A DNA stretch of 64,000 bases. Origin: Streptomyces griseoviridis (GTDB lineage: Bacteria; Actinomycetota; Actinomycetes; Streptomycetales; Streptomycetaceae). Position numbers and translations under genes: made by a program. Location of the stretch: positions 7,131,501 to 7,195,500 of the forward strand of contig NZ_CP029078.1 in NCBI RefSeq assembly GCF_005222485.1, in the 5' to 3' direction. The notes beneath the pieces are model-generated. The model did no database searches and was not told the DNA's origin. It saw nothing but the letters and a program-made list of their open reading frames with translations. Of the stretch, positions 42,860 to 52,087 are shown in pieces (position 1 is the stretch's first letter; every line of letters starts with the position of its first letter).

Positions 42860-43717
42860 ATGGCCGAGCTGGAGACCCGCGAGCTGGAGTACTTCGTCGC
42901 CGTGGCCGAGGAACTGCACTTCGGTCGCGCCGCGACCCGCCTGGCGATCGCGCAGCCGGCCCTGTCCAAAGCGATCCGGCGCCTGGAATCCCGGCTCGGA
43001 GTGAAGCTGCTGGAGCGCTCCAGCAGGCATGTCGCCCTCACCTCAGCCGGCGAAGCACTCCTGCACCACGGCCGGCACGCACTGAACGCTGTCAGCGCGG
43101 CCGCCGAGAAGGCCCGCCGGGCCGGCGATCAGCATGCCCACCTGCGCCTGGTGATCAAACCCGGCGGTGACGCGAACCTCCTGTCCGGCATCCTGGCCGC
43201 CTACGCCGGCCGGCCCGACGCCCGCCAGGTGGACATCCTCTTCGGCGGAGCCACCGACCGTGCCGATCACGTCCGCGACGGCCGCGCCGATGTCGCCCTG
43301 CTGTACCTGCCGTTCGACGACATGACCGGCCTGGACCACGAGACGCTGACGGTCGAGGGACGCGTCGCGATTCTGCCGCCTGACCACCGGCTCGCCTCTC
43401 GCTCCGAGGTCACGCTCGCCGACCTCGCCCAGGAGACGCTGCCGCGCTGGAGAGGCGTGCGCTGGACCGGAGCGCCCGAGGCCGTGCCGGGGCCCGAGGT
43501 CACGGACGCGGCAGAGGCGATGCACATGATCAGGCTGGGGCGCACCATCGCGATTCTGCCCCGCTCGCTGGCCCAGCCCCCGCACCCCGACCTCGTCTAC
43601 CGGCCCGTGATCGACGCCCCGCACAGCGAACTCGTCCTCGCGTGGGCGCAGGACGACCGTCGTCGCCTGGTCGCGTCCTTCGTCTCTGCCGCTGTAGATG
43701 CCGCGGGGGCGACGTGA
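42860..43717 (+). CDS. LysR-family transcriptional regulator
   Basis: A 285-aa regulator: N-terminal winged HTH (about residues 5-65) with L-H-F-G-R-A-A-T-R-L-A-I-A-Q-P-A-L-S-K and L-T-S-A-G, then a type 2 binding-protein effector domain (about 90-280). ATG 42860 is used; a TTG two codons earlier is possible. Divergent from the Dabb-like gene. Confidence 0.9.
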   Translation: MAELETRELEYFVAVAEELHFGRAATRLAIAQPALSKAIRRLESRLGVKLLERSSRHVALTSAGEALLHHGRHALNAVSAAAEKARRAGDQHAHLRLVIKPGGDANLLSGILAAYAGRPDARQVDILFGGATDRADHVRDGRADVALLYLPFDDMTGLDHETLTVEGRVAILPPDHRLASRSEVTLADLAQETLPRWRGVRWTGAPEAVPGPEVTDAAEAMHMIRLGRTIAILPRSLAQPPHPDLVYRPVIDAPHSELVLAWAQDDRRRLVASFVSAAVDAAGAT

Positions 43718-43835
43718 GGCTGCGGACGACTCCGCACGACCCGGGTGGATGGGCGCGACAGCACGAGGAGGCGGAACGCGCCCACCGGATTCCACTCCAG
43801 GGGGCCTGAGTCGTACCGTGGCGCCGAGTGCGGGT

Positions 43836-45010
43836 TCAGGGGGTGCGGCACAGGGCGTGGTCGACGAGTTCGCGCAAGGCGTCCTCCTGACGGGCCGCGG
43901 TCTGCGAGTCCGCAGAGCGGCTGTGCGCGGAGACGGTCACAGTGCGCCGACCGTCCGTGGTCGTCGCTGCCCGGACGACGTATCCGAAGCCGCTTCCTCC
44001 ATGTCCGAGATAGCCGCCACCGCAGGACAGGGGTGTGAAGAACAGGCCCAGACCGTCCCGCGTGCCCTCCGGCTGACCGCTGTCCTGGGGCACCGGCACA
44101 GTGGTCCGCATGGCGGCGAGTTCGTCGGGCTTCAGCAGCTTTCCGCTCGCCAGTGCGGCGAAGAAGCGGTTGAGGTCGCGGGCGGTGCCGGTCATCGAGC
44201 CGTCGGCCCCGCTGTCGAAGGGGCGGTAGGGGATCGTGGTGTCGACCAGCGGGCCGTCCACGGTGAACTGCTGGTAGTCGGCGGTGTGCGGATGCGGAAG
44301 GAAGGGCCAGGTGCCGGGGGTGTCGGTGTGCCGCAGGCCGAGCGGACGCAGGACGCGGTCATGGACCTGCTGTTCCCAGGTGCGGCCTGTGATCTTCTCG
44401 ATGATCATTCCGGCGAGCACGTAGTTCGTGTTCGAGTACGCCCAGCGGGTGCCTGCCGGGAAGGCGGGTGCGCGACGCATGGCCAGGTCCACAAGATCTT
44501 CGGGCTGGTAGACACGCCAACGGTTGGCGAAGTAGGTCCGGGCACTGCCATCAGGGAAGACGTCGTAGACGTAGTCCGACAGGCCACTGGTGTGCTGGAG
44601 CAGGTCGCGGACGGTGACGGTCCGACCGTCGTTCCCCGCGCCGGACACGACCCCGGGCAGCAACTGCTCCACGGTCTGGTCGAGGAAGATCCTTCTCTCG
44701 CCCACCAGTTGCAGCATCACGGTGGCGACGAACGTCTTGGTGGTACTGCCCAGACGCAGGTAGCCGTGCAACGGAACCGGGCGGCCAGTGATCAAGTCCC
44801 CGACCCCGGAGCGGGCCGTGACCGTCCCGCGCGGGGTCTCCAGGCGCACCGCCACCCCGGTGACCCCGGTATCCCGCAGCGCGTCCGCGTCACGCTGCAC
44901 GGACCACGCCGAGCCGGAGGGGCGTGGCGCGCCGAAGCCGCGACGGACGGCAGAGACGACACGGCCAGGGCCAGCACCGCGACTGACAACCACGAACGGC
45001 GAAAGATCAT
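43836..45010 (-). pseudogene. Serine hydrolase (beta-lactamase/DD-peptidase family) with a frameshift after the signal peptide
   Basis: The body (to about 44910) has all class C/DD-peptidase motifs: S-T-T-K, Y-S-N and H-G-G, and would act outside the cell on D-Ala-D-Ala or ester substrates. Its own frame upstream offers only a GTG at 44993 and no signal peptide. A perfect Sec signal (M-I-F-R-R-S-W-L-S-V-A-V-L-A-L-A-V-S-S) starts at ATG 45010 in another frame, overlapping the body frame near 44910-44940 in a GC-rich run. One indel joins them. Either the gene is broken or there is a base-calling error. Confidence 0.7.
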
Positions 45011-45440
45011 GAGGCGAGGTTAGGAACAGCAGGGGTCACCAGCCAGCCGGGATACGCCCCGTCTTGATCGGGTGCCAGCCGGATGGACAGCACGCCGGGT
45101 ACCCAGCACAACCGCCGGCCTCCCCTGTCCGGCCGTGCTCCTGGAAGCGCGGAGAGACGTTCCGGTACGGACGTCGGCTCAGTCGCGTCGGTCCAGAGCC
45201 GTAGGCAGGTCCCGGCTGGCCGCCCTCGCGGCGTCGAGATCGGCCCGGCCTCCTTGAGCGCGGAGGCCGGGCCGACGGTGTGCTGCTCCAGCCTCGTGGT
45301 GCTCCGCTGGAACTCGTCGACGTCCGCTGGGGCTCCCGGCCGTGACTCCTGCTGGTGCTACCGGCGCGCCACAGGCCAACTCGCCTTCGGGCGGCTCGCT
45401 CCCGGGGCGATGAGACTCGTCCGCGGTCGCGGTGCCTCGG
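45011..45440. other. 430-bp gap without a convincing gene
   Basis: Several short frames exist but none has a ribosome site, domain or biased codon use. It separates the serine hydrolase promoter from the end of leuA. Confidence 0.5.
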
Positions 45441-47042
45441 TCATCGCCGCACCGCCCGGTTCACCGCGGACCGTACGGCCCGCACCTCGGCGTCCGGTCC
45501 CTCGGCCGCGCCCCAGACGGTGACCCCGTCGACCCTGCACCGCGCGTAGGCCGCCGGCCCGTCGACCGTCAGCTCCAGCACCTCCACCGAACGCCCCTGT
45601 TCTGCATGGGCGTTGAGGACCTCGGGCACCGAACCGGCGGTCCGCGCCGCCGGTCCCTCCACCACATAGGTCGCGAGGAACAGGTCGTACAGCTCCTTCG
45701 CCGTCATCTCCCGCCCGCTGTCGTCCGTGGCGTCCTGCACCACCCGGGAGAAGTCGGGCCGCATCGCCGGCGGCAGGTCGAGCCCGTGGTGGGTGCGCAG
45801 CAGATACGCCACCCCGCCCTTGCCCGACTGGGAGTTGACCCGGATCACCGCCTCGTAGGAGCGCCCCAGGTCCGCCGGGTCGACCGGCAGATACGGCACC
45901 GACCAGGGCGCGAGCCCGGCCGGCACCCCCGACTCGGCGGCGGCGCGGGCGTGTTCGGCCAGCCCCTTGCTGATCGCGTCCTGGTGGGTACCGGAGAACG
46001 CGGTGTGGACCAGGTCGCCCACGTACGGGTGGCGGGCGTGCACCGGCAGCCGGTTGCAGTGCTCGACCACCTCACGCACCGCGTCGATGTCCCGGAAGTC
46101 CAGCATGGGGTCCACGCCTTGCGCGTACAGGTTGAGGGCGAGGGTCACCAGATCGACGTTGCCGGTGCGCTCCCCGTTGCCGAACAGGCAGCCCTCCACG
46201 CGCTCGGCTCCTGCCAGCACCGCGAGTTCGGCGCAGGCGACGCCGGTGCCGCGGTCGTTGTGCGGGTGCACGGAGAGGATCACCGAGTCCCGCCGGGCGA
46301 GATGGCGGTGCATGTACTCGATCTGGTCGGCGTACACGTTCGGGGTGGCGATCTCGACGGTCGCCGGCAGGTTGTGGGTGACCGGACGGTCCGGGCTCGC
46401 GTCCCACAACTCGGTGAGTTCGTCGCAGAGTTCGAGGACGTAGTCGGGCTCGGTGAGGTTGAAGGTCTCGGGGGAGAACTGGAACCTGATGCCCGGCGCG
46501 TCCTGGGCCAGGCGTGCCATGTGGCCGGCCGCCTCGCGCACGGTGGCCCGCACCTCGGCGCGGTCGCGGCCGAGGACCGTGCGCCGCCACACCGGCGAGG
46601 TCGCGATGTACAGGTGGACGACGGCCCGTGGCAGACCGGCGATCGCGTCGAAGGTGCGCTCGATCAGATCGCGCCTGGCGGGGGTGAAGACGACCGGGGT
46701 GACGTCGTCGGGCAGGACGTCACCGGTCGCGAGGTGCCGGACGAAGTCGAAGTCGGTGCGGCTGGCCGACGGGTAGCCGACCTCGATCTCCTTGAAGCCG
46801 GTCGCGACCAGCAGGTCGAGGAACCGGCGCTTGCGGGGGGTGTCCATCGGTTCGGCGAGCGCCTGGTTCCCGTCGCGCAGGTCGACGGGGACCCAGAGCG
46901 GGGCGCGCTCGATCAGCGCGGCGGGCCAGCTCCGCTCGCCGACCGGGACCGTCACACGGTCCTGGAAGGGGCGGTAGCGGTGGTGCGGCATGGGTCCCGG
47001 GCGCTGCGGGTTCCAGGCGGGGGAGGGGGCGGTGAGGGTCAT
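45441..47042 (-). CDS. leuA: 2-isopropylmalate synthase
   Basis: The 533-aa enzyme joins 2-oxoisovalerate and acetyl-CoA, the first step of leucine synthesis. D-L-R-D-G-N-Q-A-L near residue 55 and H-P-H-N-D-R-G-T-G near 260 bind the metal; N-G-E-R-T-G-N-V lies near 290. The C-terminal LeuA dimer/regulatory domain is about 70 residues, shorter than in 560-575-aa actinobacterial LeuA, so Leu feedback may differ. ATG 47042 chosen because it begins the conserved sequence. A leader peptide and hairpin upstream indicate attenuation. Confidence 0.93.
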   Translation of the reverse strand: MTLTAPSPAWNPQRPGPMPHHRYRPFQDRVTVPVGERSWPAALIERAPLWVPVDLRDGNQALAEPMDTPRKRRFLDLLVATGFKEIEVGYPSASRTDFDFVRHLATGDVLPDDVTPVVFTPARRDLIERTFDAIAGLPRAVVHLYIATSPVWRRTVLGRDRAEVRATVREAAGHMARLAQDAPGIRFQFSPETFNLTEPDYVLELCDELTELWDASPDRPVTHNLPATVEIATPNVYADQIEYMHRHLARRDSVILSVHPHNDRGTGVACAELAVLAGAERVEGCLFGNGERTGNVDLVTLALNLYAQGVDPMLDFRDIDAVREVVEHCNRLPVHARHPYVGDLVHTAFSGTHQDAISKGLAEHARAAAESGVPAGLAPWSVPYLPVDPADLGRSYEAVIRVNSQSGKGGVAYLLRTHHGLDLPPAMRPDFSRVVQDATDDSGREMTAKELYDLFLATYVVEGPAARTAGSVPEVLNAHAEQGRSVEVLELTVDGPAAYARCRVDGVTVWGAAEGPDAEVRAVRSAVNRAVRR

Positions 47043-47096
47043 CGTCTGCTGGTGGCCTTCGGCTCGGTCGGACGGTGACCGGCGGCACGGCGACAC

Positions 47097-47134
47097 CCGC
47101 GGCGGGGTGCCGGTCGCGTCAGGCCCCGCCGCGG
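47097..47134 (-). promoter_or_regulatory. Attenuator-type hairpin in the leuA leader
   Basis: Perfect 11-bp arms CCGCGGCGGGG (47097-47107) and CCCCGCCGCGG (47124-47134) with a 16-nt loop overlap the end of the leader peptide reading frame. Ribosome stalling at the Leu codons would decide whether it forms. No U-tract follows, so it might also act on translation. Confidence 0.7.
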
Positions 47135-47166
47135 CAGCCGAGAAGAAGGAGACCGCGAAACGTCAT
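47119..47166 (-). CDS. leuA leader peptide, [15 protein letters not shown]
   Basis: A 15-residue open frame with four consecutive Leu codons (CTC CTT CTT CTC), ending in TGA 76 bp before leuA. Ten or so nucleotides after the Leu run the message enters the left arm of the attenuator hairpin. A promoter with -10 six bases upstream of the ATG suggests a leaderless start. Leu-coding leader peptides are known to control leuA in actinobacteria. Confidence 0.85.
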   Translation of the reverse strand: MTFRGLLLLGCRGGA

Positions 47167-47172
47167 GACGGG

Positions 47173-47202
47173 ATGCTATCCACTCCTCAGCTCCTCAGAC
47201 AA
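47173..47202 (-). promoter_or_regulatory. Promoter of the leuA leader transcript
   Basis: On the minus strand TTGTCT (47202-47197) and TAGCAT (47178-47173) are separated by 18 bp, a good housekeeping sigma match. The leader ATG at 47166 begins seven bases after the -10, so transcription would start at or next to it. Confidence 0.65.
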
Positions 47203-47348
47203 GTGAGCGCGACGGCACCCACGCGGATCTGGTCCTGGCCATCGCGGAGCGGGACGGGGAGGAGGCCGTGCGGGTGTCGACGCGCGAGCTGGAGGAGACG
47301 CTGACGCTGCTCGGCGCGGGGCGACCGTCCGGCGGGCGTCCGCGATAG
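47174..47348 (+). pseudogene. 5'-truncated gene fragment
   Basis: A frame without a start codon ends at TAG 47346-47348 and encodes D-G-T-H-A-D-L-V-L-A-I-A-E-R-D-G-E-E-A-V-R-V followed by a Leu/Glu-rich end, with third-position GC like a true gene. It overlaps the leuA promoter. Probably the tail of a lost gene; family unknown. Confidence 0.35.
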
Positions 47349-47360
47349 GGATGCCGGTTG

Positions 47361-47444
47361 CCGGTAAAGGTGCCGTCAGGAAAGCTCTGCGAGTGCGGGT
47401 CACCGGTAAAAGTGCTGTCAGGAAAGCTCTGCGAGTGCGGGTCA
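47361..47444. repeat. 42-bp direct repeat, two copies
   Basis: Copies at 47361-47402 and 47403-47444 differ at two positions (both begin CCGGTAAA and end GCGGGTCA); a third partial CCGGTA start follows. They are AT-richer than their surroundings. Confidence 0.85.
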
Positions 47445-47502
47445 CCGGTATTCGGTAAGGAACTGCCGGAACTCGCATTTCATCGTCAAGGCTGAAATCG
47501 AA

Positions 47503-47525
47503 GGCGGCCCCTGGCCGGGGCCGCC
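47503..47525 (-). terminator. Terminator of the small secreted-protein gene
   Basis: Perfect 9-bp arms GGCGGCCCC (47503-47511) and GGGGCCGCC (47517-47525), 5-nt loop, 28 bp after the stop of the gene at 47554-47919. Confidence 0.75.
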
Positions 47526-47553
47526 GCCTCACCGCGCGATTCGGCTGTGAGGG

Positions 47554-47919
47554 TCAGCTCTTGGAGAGGACGATCGAGTTGATGGGGGTGATGTTGCCCC
47601 GCCAGGTACGCCCCTGCTCGACGCGGGTGCACGAACCGCCGCCGTTGTATTTCGTGCAGAGGCTCGCCACGGCGCCGCCCCTCTGATTGTTGAACAGAAC
47701 GCGCTGACCGGACTCGTTGTTGAGGTTGCTGACCCCGTAAGTCCAGTACGTGTGCTGCGGAGTGTGGTTCTGCCAGCCGGAATCCGTGTAGAGACACACC
47801 ACTCCGTTGCCGCAGCCGTTGGTCTCGGCGGGTTTGGCTTCCGCCGCTCCACCACCGGCCAACCCGGCCCCCGCGAGGAGGACACCAGTGGCGATCGCTG
47901 TCATGATCCGTCGAAACAT
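47554..47919 (-). CDS. Small secreted protein, peptidase inhibitor I36-like
   Basis: A 121-aa precursor with a Sec signal (A-E-A cleavage region near residue 28). The mature part has four Cys and the pattern C-G-N-G-V-V-C-L-Y-T-D-S-G-W followed by Asn/Tyr-rich strands and I-N-S-I-V-L at the end, as in the gamma-crystallin-like I36 inhibitor (SMI) group. The ATG follows GGGGAG. The inhibitor role is known only for some members, so activity is a guess. Confidence 0.78.
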   Translation of the reverse strand: MFRRIMTAIATGVLLAGAGLAGGGAAEAKPAETNGCGNGVVCLYTDSGWQNHTPQHTYWTYGVSNLNNESGQRVLFNNQRGGAVASLCTKYNGGGSCTRVEQGRTWRGNITPINSIVLSKS

Positions 47920-48126
47920 GCGGTCTCCCCGTTCATTTGGGCCCGACGCCTGCGATATTCACGCCGGGCATCCCGCGACCTGACATTTCAGGGCGGTGAC
48001 CAAATACTCCAGGAGTGGCACCCTTTCGCGCATCACCCACACGAACGAAGCCCATTGTGCCTGAATGGACAACGCGGCACCGCCGTCCTGGACTTCGACG
48101 TCCACCTCGCCGCGGTGGTTCCGTCT

Positions 48127-49044
48127 TCAATGGGCTCCCAGACCGGCGGAGCCGGGGCTGCCGAGGTGCGGGATGTCTTCCGTGGCGTGCGGAATGTTCT
48201 CCGTGGCGGCCCAACTGGCGAGGAGCTGGAGGGCGTCGTGGTCGGGGGTGCCGGGTGCGGCGGAGTACGCGGTGAGGGTCAGGCCGGGTTGGGCGGGGAG
48301 TTCCATGGCGTCGAAGTCCAGGGACAGGACGCCCACCGCCGGGTGGCGGAAGGATTTGCGGCCTGTGTGGTGCAGGCGCACGTTGTGCTTGGCCCAGGCC
48401 GTGCGGAATTCCTCGCTGCGGGTGACGAGTTCGCCGATGAGTCCGGTCAGTTCGGTGTCGTGCGGGGCACGTCCGGCTTCGGTGCGCAGCAGGGAGACGG
48501 TGGTGTTGCGGGACTCGTCCCAGTCGGGGAAGAAGTCGCGTCCGCGCGGGTCGAGGAACTGGAATCGGGCGATGTTCACGGGCCGGGGGGTGCCCTCGGT
48601 GAACAGGGGTGAGTAGAGAGCCCGGCCGAGGTGGTTGGCGGCGAGCAGGTCCAGGCGCCCGTTGCGGATGAAGGCCGGTGAGCCGCCCATGGAGTCCAGG
48701 ACGCGCAGCACGCTGTCCGGGATCGGTCCGCGGGCGCGTCTGGTCCGGCGGGCGGGGCGCTTGGCGGCGGCGCGGGCCAGGTCGTAGAGGTGGGCGCGTT
48801 CGGCGTCGTCGAGTCGGAGGGCGTTCGCGACGGCGTCGAGTACTTCTTCCGAGGCTCCCGCGATGTGGCCGCGCTCCAGGCGGATGTAGTAGTCGATGCT
48901 GACGCCGGCGAGCAGGGCGACTTCCTCGCGGCGCAGGCCCGGCACGCGCCGGTTGCCGCCGTAGGCGGGCAGTCCTGCCTGCCGCGGGGTGATCTTGGCA
49001 CGGCGGGAGGCCAGGAACTCGCGGATGTCGCTCTCGGTACTCAC
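48127..49044 (-). CDS. XRE-family regulator with MmyB-like ligand-binding domain
   Basis: The 305-aa protein has an N-terminal HTH (about residues 10-75) with V-P-G-L-R-R-E-E-V-A-L-L-A-G-V-S and D-Y-Y-I-R-L-E-R-G, and a C-terminal MmyB-like PAS-type domain (about 110-285) with L-L-A-A-N-H-L-G-R-A-L-Y and a late L-D-F-D-A-M-E-L. These proteins often sit next to, and respond to the substrates of, SDR genes. GTG start at 49044. It is divergent from the CMD-SDR-cupin-oxidoreductase operon. Confidence 0.9.
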   Translation of the reverse strand: MSTESDIREFLASRRAKITPRQAGLPAYGGNRRVPGLRREEVALLAGVSIDYYIRLERGHIAGASEEVLDAVANALRLDDAERAHLYDLARAAAKRPARRTRRARGPIPDSVLRVLDSMGGSPAFIRNGRLDLLAANHLGRALYSPLFTEGTPRPVNIARFQFLDPRGRDFFPDWDESRNTTVSLLRTEAGRAPHDTELTGLIGELVTRSEEFRTAWAKHNVRLHHTGRKSFRHPAVGVLSLDFDAMELPAQPGLTLTAYSAAPGTPDHDALQLLASWAATENIPHATEDIPHLGSPGSAGLGAH

Positions 49045-49093
49045 GCATCCAGGCTAGGACGGTCGCGGCGCTGGTGGGGGGCCCTGTCAGTAC

Positions 49094-49105
49094 CTGGCAT
49101 GCCAG
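49094..49105. promoter_or_regulatory. Perfect 12-bp palindrome CTGGCATGCCAG
   Basis: It lies 50 bp upstream of the XRE gene in the divergent gap (49045-49263) and is the only long palindrome there: a likely operator for the regulator. Confidence 0.65.
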
Positions 49106-49263
49106 TCCCTCCTCAGCCCCTTTGATCTGCGGTTTCCTCGAAATCGAGAGCGGTCGGGGCCCGCGGTGCCGACCCGGTGCACGACGCGGAGGCCGCCCGC
49201 ACCGGCCGTCTCCCGCAGAGAATACCTGTACCGATTGATCACGTTTTGTCCAGGAGGAGTGCC

Positions 49264-49587
49264 GTGCCGAAACAGTCCGCACCCCAGGAGCTCGCCGCCA
49301 TCGCGCCGAAGCTCGTCGAGGTCACCGACAACGTCCTGTTCGCCGACGTCTGGGAGCGTCCCGGGCTGTCCCCGCGGGACCGCAGCCTGGTCACCGTGAG
49401 CGTGCTGGCCGCCCTGTACCGCTCCGAGCAGCTCGGCTACCACCTGGGCGTGGCCCTGGACAACGGCCTGAGCGTGGAGGAGCTGTCGGAGGCCATCACC
49501 CACCTCGCCTTCTACGCGGGCTGGCCCAACGCCATGACCGCGATCACCCAGCTCAAGAAGATCGCCGACGACCGCAGCGCCGGCTGA
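49264..49587 (+). CDS. Carboxymuconolactone decarboxylase-family protein
   Basis: A 107-aa all-helical CMD protein with D-R-S-L-V-T-V-S-V-L-A-A-L, E-Q-L-G-Y-H-L-G-V-A-L-D-N-G-L near residues 58-72 and A-F-Y-A-G-W-P-N-A near 86-94. It lacks the AhpD C-x-x-C pair, so it is a decarboxylase-type rather than a peroxidase-type member. GTG 49264 follows AGGAGG. First gene of a four-gene redox operon. Confidence 0.9.
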   Translation: MPKQSAPQELAAIAPKLVEVTDNVLFADVWERPGLSPRDRSLVTVSVLAALYRSEQLGYHLGVALDNGLSVEELSEAITHLAFYAGWPNAMTAITQLKKIADDRSAG

Positions 49588-49626
49588 GCCCTCTCCCCTC
49601 TCATCACCCGAACGGAGTACCCCCAC

Positions 49627-50466
49627 GTGAGCAAGGTCTTCCTGATCACCGGCGCCGGACGCGGTCTCGGCGCCGACCTCGCCCGCCAGGCCCTCGAAGC
49701 AGGGCACCGCGTCGTGGCGACCGCCCGCCGCCCCGAGCACGTCCTCGAAGCCCTCGGCGGCGAGCAGGACAACCTGCTGGCCACCGCCCTGGACATCACC
49801 GAACCGGACACCGCGCGCAGCGCCGTCCGGTCGGCGGTCGAACGCTTCGGGCGCATCGACGTGCTGATCAACAACGCCGCCAACTTCTACGCCGGCTACT
49901 TCGAGGAGATCTCCGACGCGCAGTTGCGCGCCCAGATCGAGACGAACCTGTTCGGGCCGATGAACGTCACCCGCGCCGTGCTGCCCGTCATGCGGGCCCA
50001 GCGCGACGGCCACGTCATCACCCTCTCGTCCCTCGCCGGCGTCGTCGGCCTGGAGTTCTGCGTCGCCTACGCCGCCGCGAAGTTCGGCGTCGAGGGCTTC
50101 ATGGAGTCCCTGCGCCACGACGTCGAGCCGTTCGGCATCCGCACCACCGTCGTCGAGCCGGGTTTCTTCCGCACCGAACTGCTGGTGGACGCCTCCACCA
50201 CCTGGGCGGAGCTGTCGATCGACGACTACGCCGAGCGCACCGCCGCCACCAAGGAGCAGTGGCAGGCCATGAACGGCCGGCAGGCCGGCGATCCCGCCAA
50301 ACTCGCCGCCGCCCTGCTGACGATCGCCGGCCGGCAGCAGCCCCCGGCCCGCTTCGTCGCCGGTTCGGACGCCATCGACGCGGTCGCGGCCAAGGCCAGG
50401 GAGCTGCTCGCGCAGGCCGAGGCCTCCCGCGACCTGGGCGCCGACCTCGCCCACGACGACGCCTGA
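49627..50466 (+). CDS. SDR-family oxidoreductase
   Basis: A 279-aa classical SDR with T-G-A-G-R-G-L-G near residues 8-15, N-N-A-A near 84-87, catalytic Ser in S-S-L-A-G and Y-A-A-A-K near 150-154. The extended C terminus is typical of the subgroup found with XRE/MmyB-like regulators. GTG start, 39 bp after the CMD gene. Confidence 0.92.
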   Translation: MSKVFLITGAGRGLGADLARQALEAGHRVVATARRPEHVLEALGGEQDNLLATALDITEPDTARSAVRSAVERFGRIDVLINNAANFYAGYFEEISDAQLRAQIETNLFGPMNVTRAVLPVMRAQRDGHVITLSSLAGVVGLEFCVAYAAAKFGVEGFMESLRHDVEPFGIRTTVVEPGFFRTELLVDASTTWAELSIDDYAERTAATKEQWQAMNGRQAGDPAKLAAALLTIAGRQQPPARFVAGSDAIDAVAAKARELLAQAEASRDLGADLAHDDA

Positions 50467-50514
50467 CCGCCCGGCTCCGCAGCCCGCCACCCCACACGAT
50501 CGAGGAACAGTGCC

Positions 50515-50916
50515 ATGGAACACATCACCTCCACCCCGACCATGAAGGCACCCGCCGCGCGCTTCACCGGCGACGTCTACCTCAACATGATCGAGGCCCC
50601 CACCGAGCCCGCGCTCCTCGCGGCCGGCCTGGTGCGCTTCACGCCGGGCGCCCGCACCAACTGGCACTCCCACGCGCTGGGCCAGGTCCTGTACGTCACC
50701 GACGGCGTCGGCCTGGTCGGCACCCGCGACGGCGGTGTCGCGCGCGTCAGCGCGGGCGAGACCCTCAAGTGCCCGGCGGGCGAGGAACACTGGCACGGCG
50801 CCACCGACACCCACCTCATGGCCCACATCGCCCTCGTCGTCGGCGACGGCGACGGCACCACCTGGCTGGAGCCCGTCACCGACGAGCAGTACGACGCCGC
50901 CCTCGCCACCGTCTGA
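50515..50916 (+). CDS. Cupin-domain protein
   Basis: A 133-aa single cupin with the metal-binding motif W-H-S-H-A-L-G-Q (residues about 43-50), and H-W-H-G near 86-89 for the second motif. The subgroup occurs beside CMD proteins and oxidoreductases as here. Exact reaction unknown. Confidence 0.9.
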   Translation: MEHITSTPTMKAPAARFTGDVYLNMIEAPTEPALLAAGLVRFTPGARTNWHSHALGQVLYVTDGVGLVGTRDGGVARVSAGETLKCPAGEEHWHGATDTHLMAHIALVVGDGDGTTWLEPVTDEQYDAALATV

Positions 50917-50989
50917 CCAGCCGCCCGGCCCGCCCCGCCACGCCGTGCGCGGGGGAGGGCGGGCACCCTCGTGTCCGGAGGAAAGACGC

Positions 50990-51976
50990 ATGACCGCGAC
51001 CATGACCGCCCTCTTCGGCGGCACCGCCCCGCAGTGGCAGGCCCGCCGGGTTCCCGTACCTGAACCAGGCCCCGGCCAGGTTCTCGTCCGCGCCCGCGCC
51101 GCCTCCCTCAACAACGCCGACGTGCAGCGGCTCGATGCGTCCTTCGACCCGGCCACCGGCGGGAGCACCGAGTACCTGGCCGGGTACGAGTTCGCCGGTG
51201 ACATCGCCGCCACCGGCCCCGGCGTGCGGAACGTCCGCATCGGCGACCGGGTCATGGGCACCACCCAGGGCGCCTTCGCGCAGTACGTCCTCGCCGATCA
51301 CCGGCATGTCATGCCCATCCCCGAGAACCTCGGCCACGAGGACGCCAGCGCCCTGCCGACCGGCCTGCTCACCGAACACGGCGCCCTCACCCGTGCCCGC
51401 TTCGAGGCGGGGCAGAGAGTGCTCGTCACCGGTGCCGCCTCCAGCATCGGCCTGATCGGCGTGCAGTTGGCGAAAGCGCTCGGCGCCTCGCTCGTCATCG
51501 CCACCACCCGGTCCAAGGACAAGGAAGCCCTGCTGAAGAAGGCCGGAGCCGACACGGTCGTCGTCACGAACCACCAGGACCTGACCCGGGCGACGCTCGA
51601 CGCCACCGGCGGCGACGGCGTGGACGTGGTCCTCGACCACGTCGGCGGACAGACCTTCGCCGCCTGCCTGCCCGCCACCCGCGTGGACGGCCACCTCGTG
51701 AACATCGGGCGCCTCGACCGAGCCGAGTCCACCATCGACCTCGACGCCCTCTCCTACCGCCACCTCCACGTGCGCGGCGTCTCCTTCGGCTTCAGCCGGC
51801 CCGAAGCCCTCGGCCAGGTCGTCGCCGCCGCGACCGACGAGGCGATGCCCGCCGTGGCGGACGGCCGTGTCCGCCCCGTCGTCGACAGCGTCCACCCCTT
51901 CGACCGGGCCCACGAGGCCGCCGACCGCATGCGCGGCCACCAGGCCCACGGCAAGATCGTCCTGACGGTGCCCTGA
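50990..51976 (+). CDS. NADP-dependent MDR oxidoreductase (quinone oxidoreductase-like)
   Basis: A 328-aa zinc-independent MDR enzyme: N-terminal GroES-like part with A-S-L-N-N-A-D and G-Y-E-F-A-G, then an NADPH-binding fold with V-L-V-T-G-A-A-S-S-I-G-L-I-G near residue 140 and a late F-D-R-A-H-E-A-A-D-R-M segment. No structural zinc cysteines. GGAGGAAAG precedes the ATG. Last gene of the operon. Confidence 0.92.
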   Translation: MTATMTALFGGTAPQWQARRVPVPEPGPGQVLVRARAASLNNADVQRLDASFDPATGGSTEYLAGYEFAGDIAATGPGVRNVRIGDRVMGTTQGAFAQYVLADHRHVMPIPENLGHEDASALPTGLLTEHGALTRARFEAGQRVLVTGAASSIGLIGVQLAKALGASLVIATTRSKDKEALLKKAGADTVVVTNHQDLTRATLDATGGDGVDVVLDHVGGQTFAACLPATRVDGHLVNIGRLDRAESTIDLDALSYRHLHVRGVSFGFSRPEALGQVVAAATDEAMPAVADGRVRPVVDSVHPFDRAHEAADRMRGHQAHGKIVLTVP

Positions 51977-52087
51977 CCCGCCGGGACCCGGCCGACCGGA
52001 CTCAGGCGCCAGGAGGTCGACGATGCCGAGCGGGCCCCCGCGCCGCTGCGCGCCGAACGGCACGGCCGTGGACGGCAGGTGAGCGGA

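Noticed and set aside
45179..45379. 66-aa minus-strand frame between the serine hydrolase and leuA
   Set aside because: No ribosome site, motif or supporting context.
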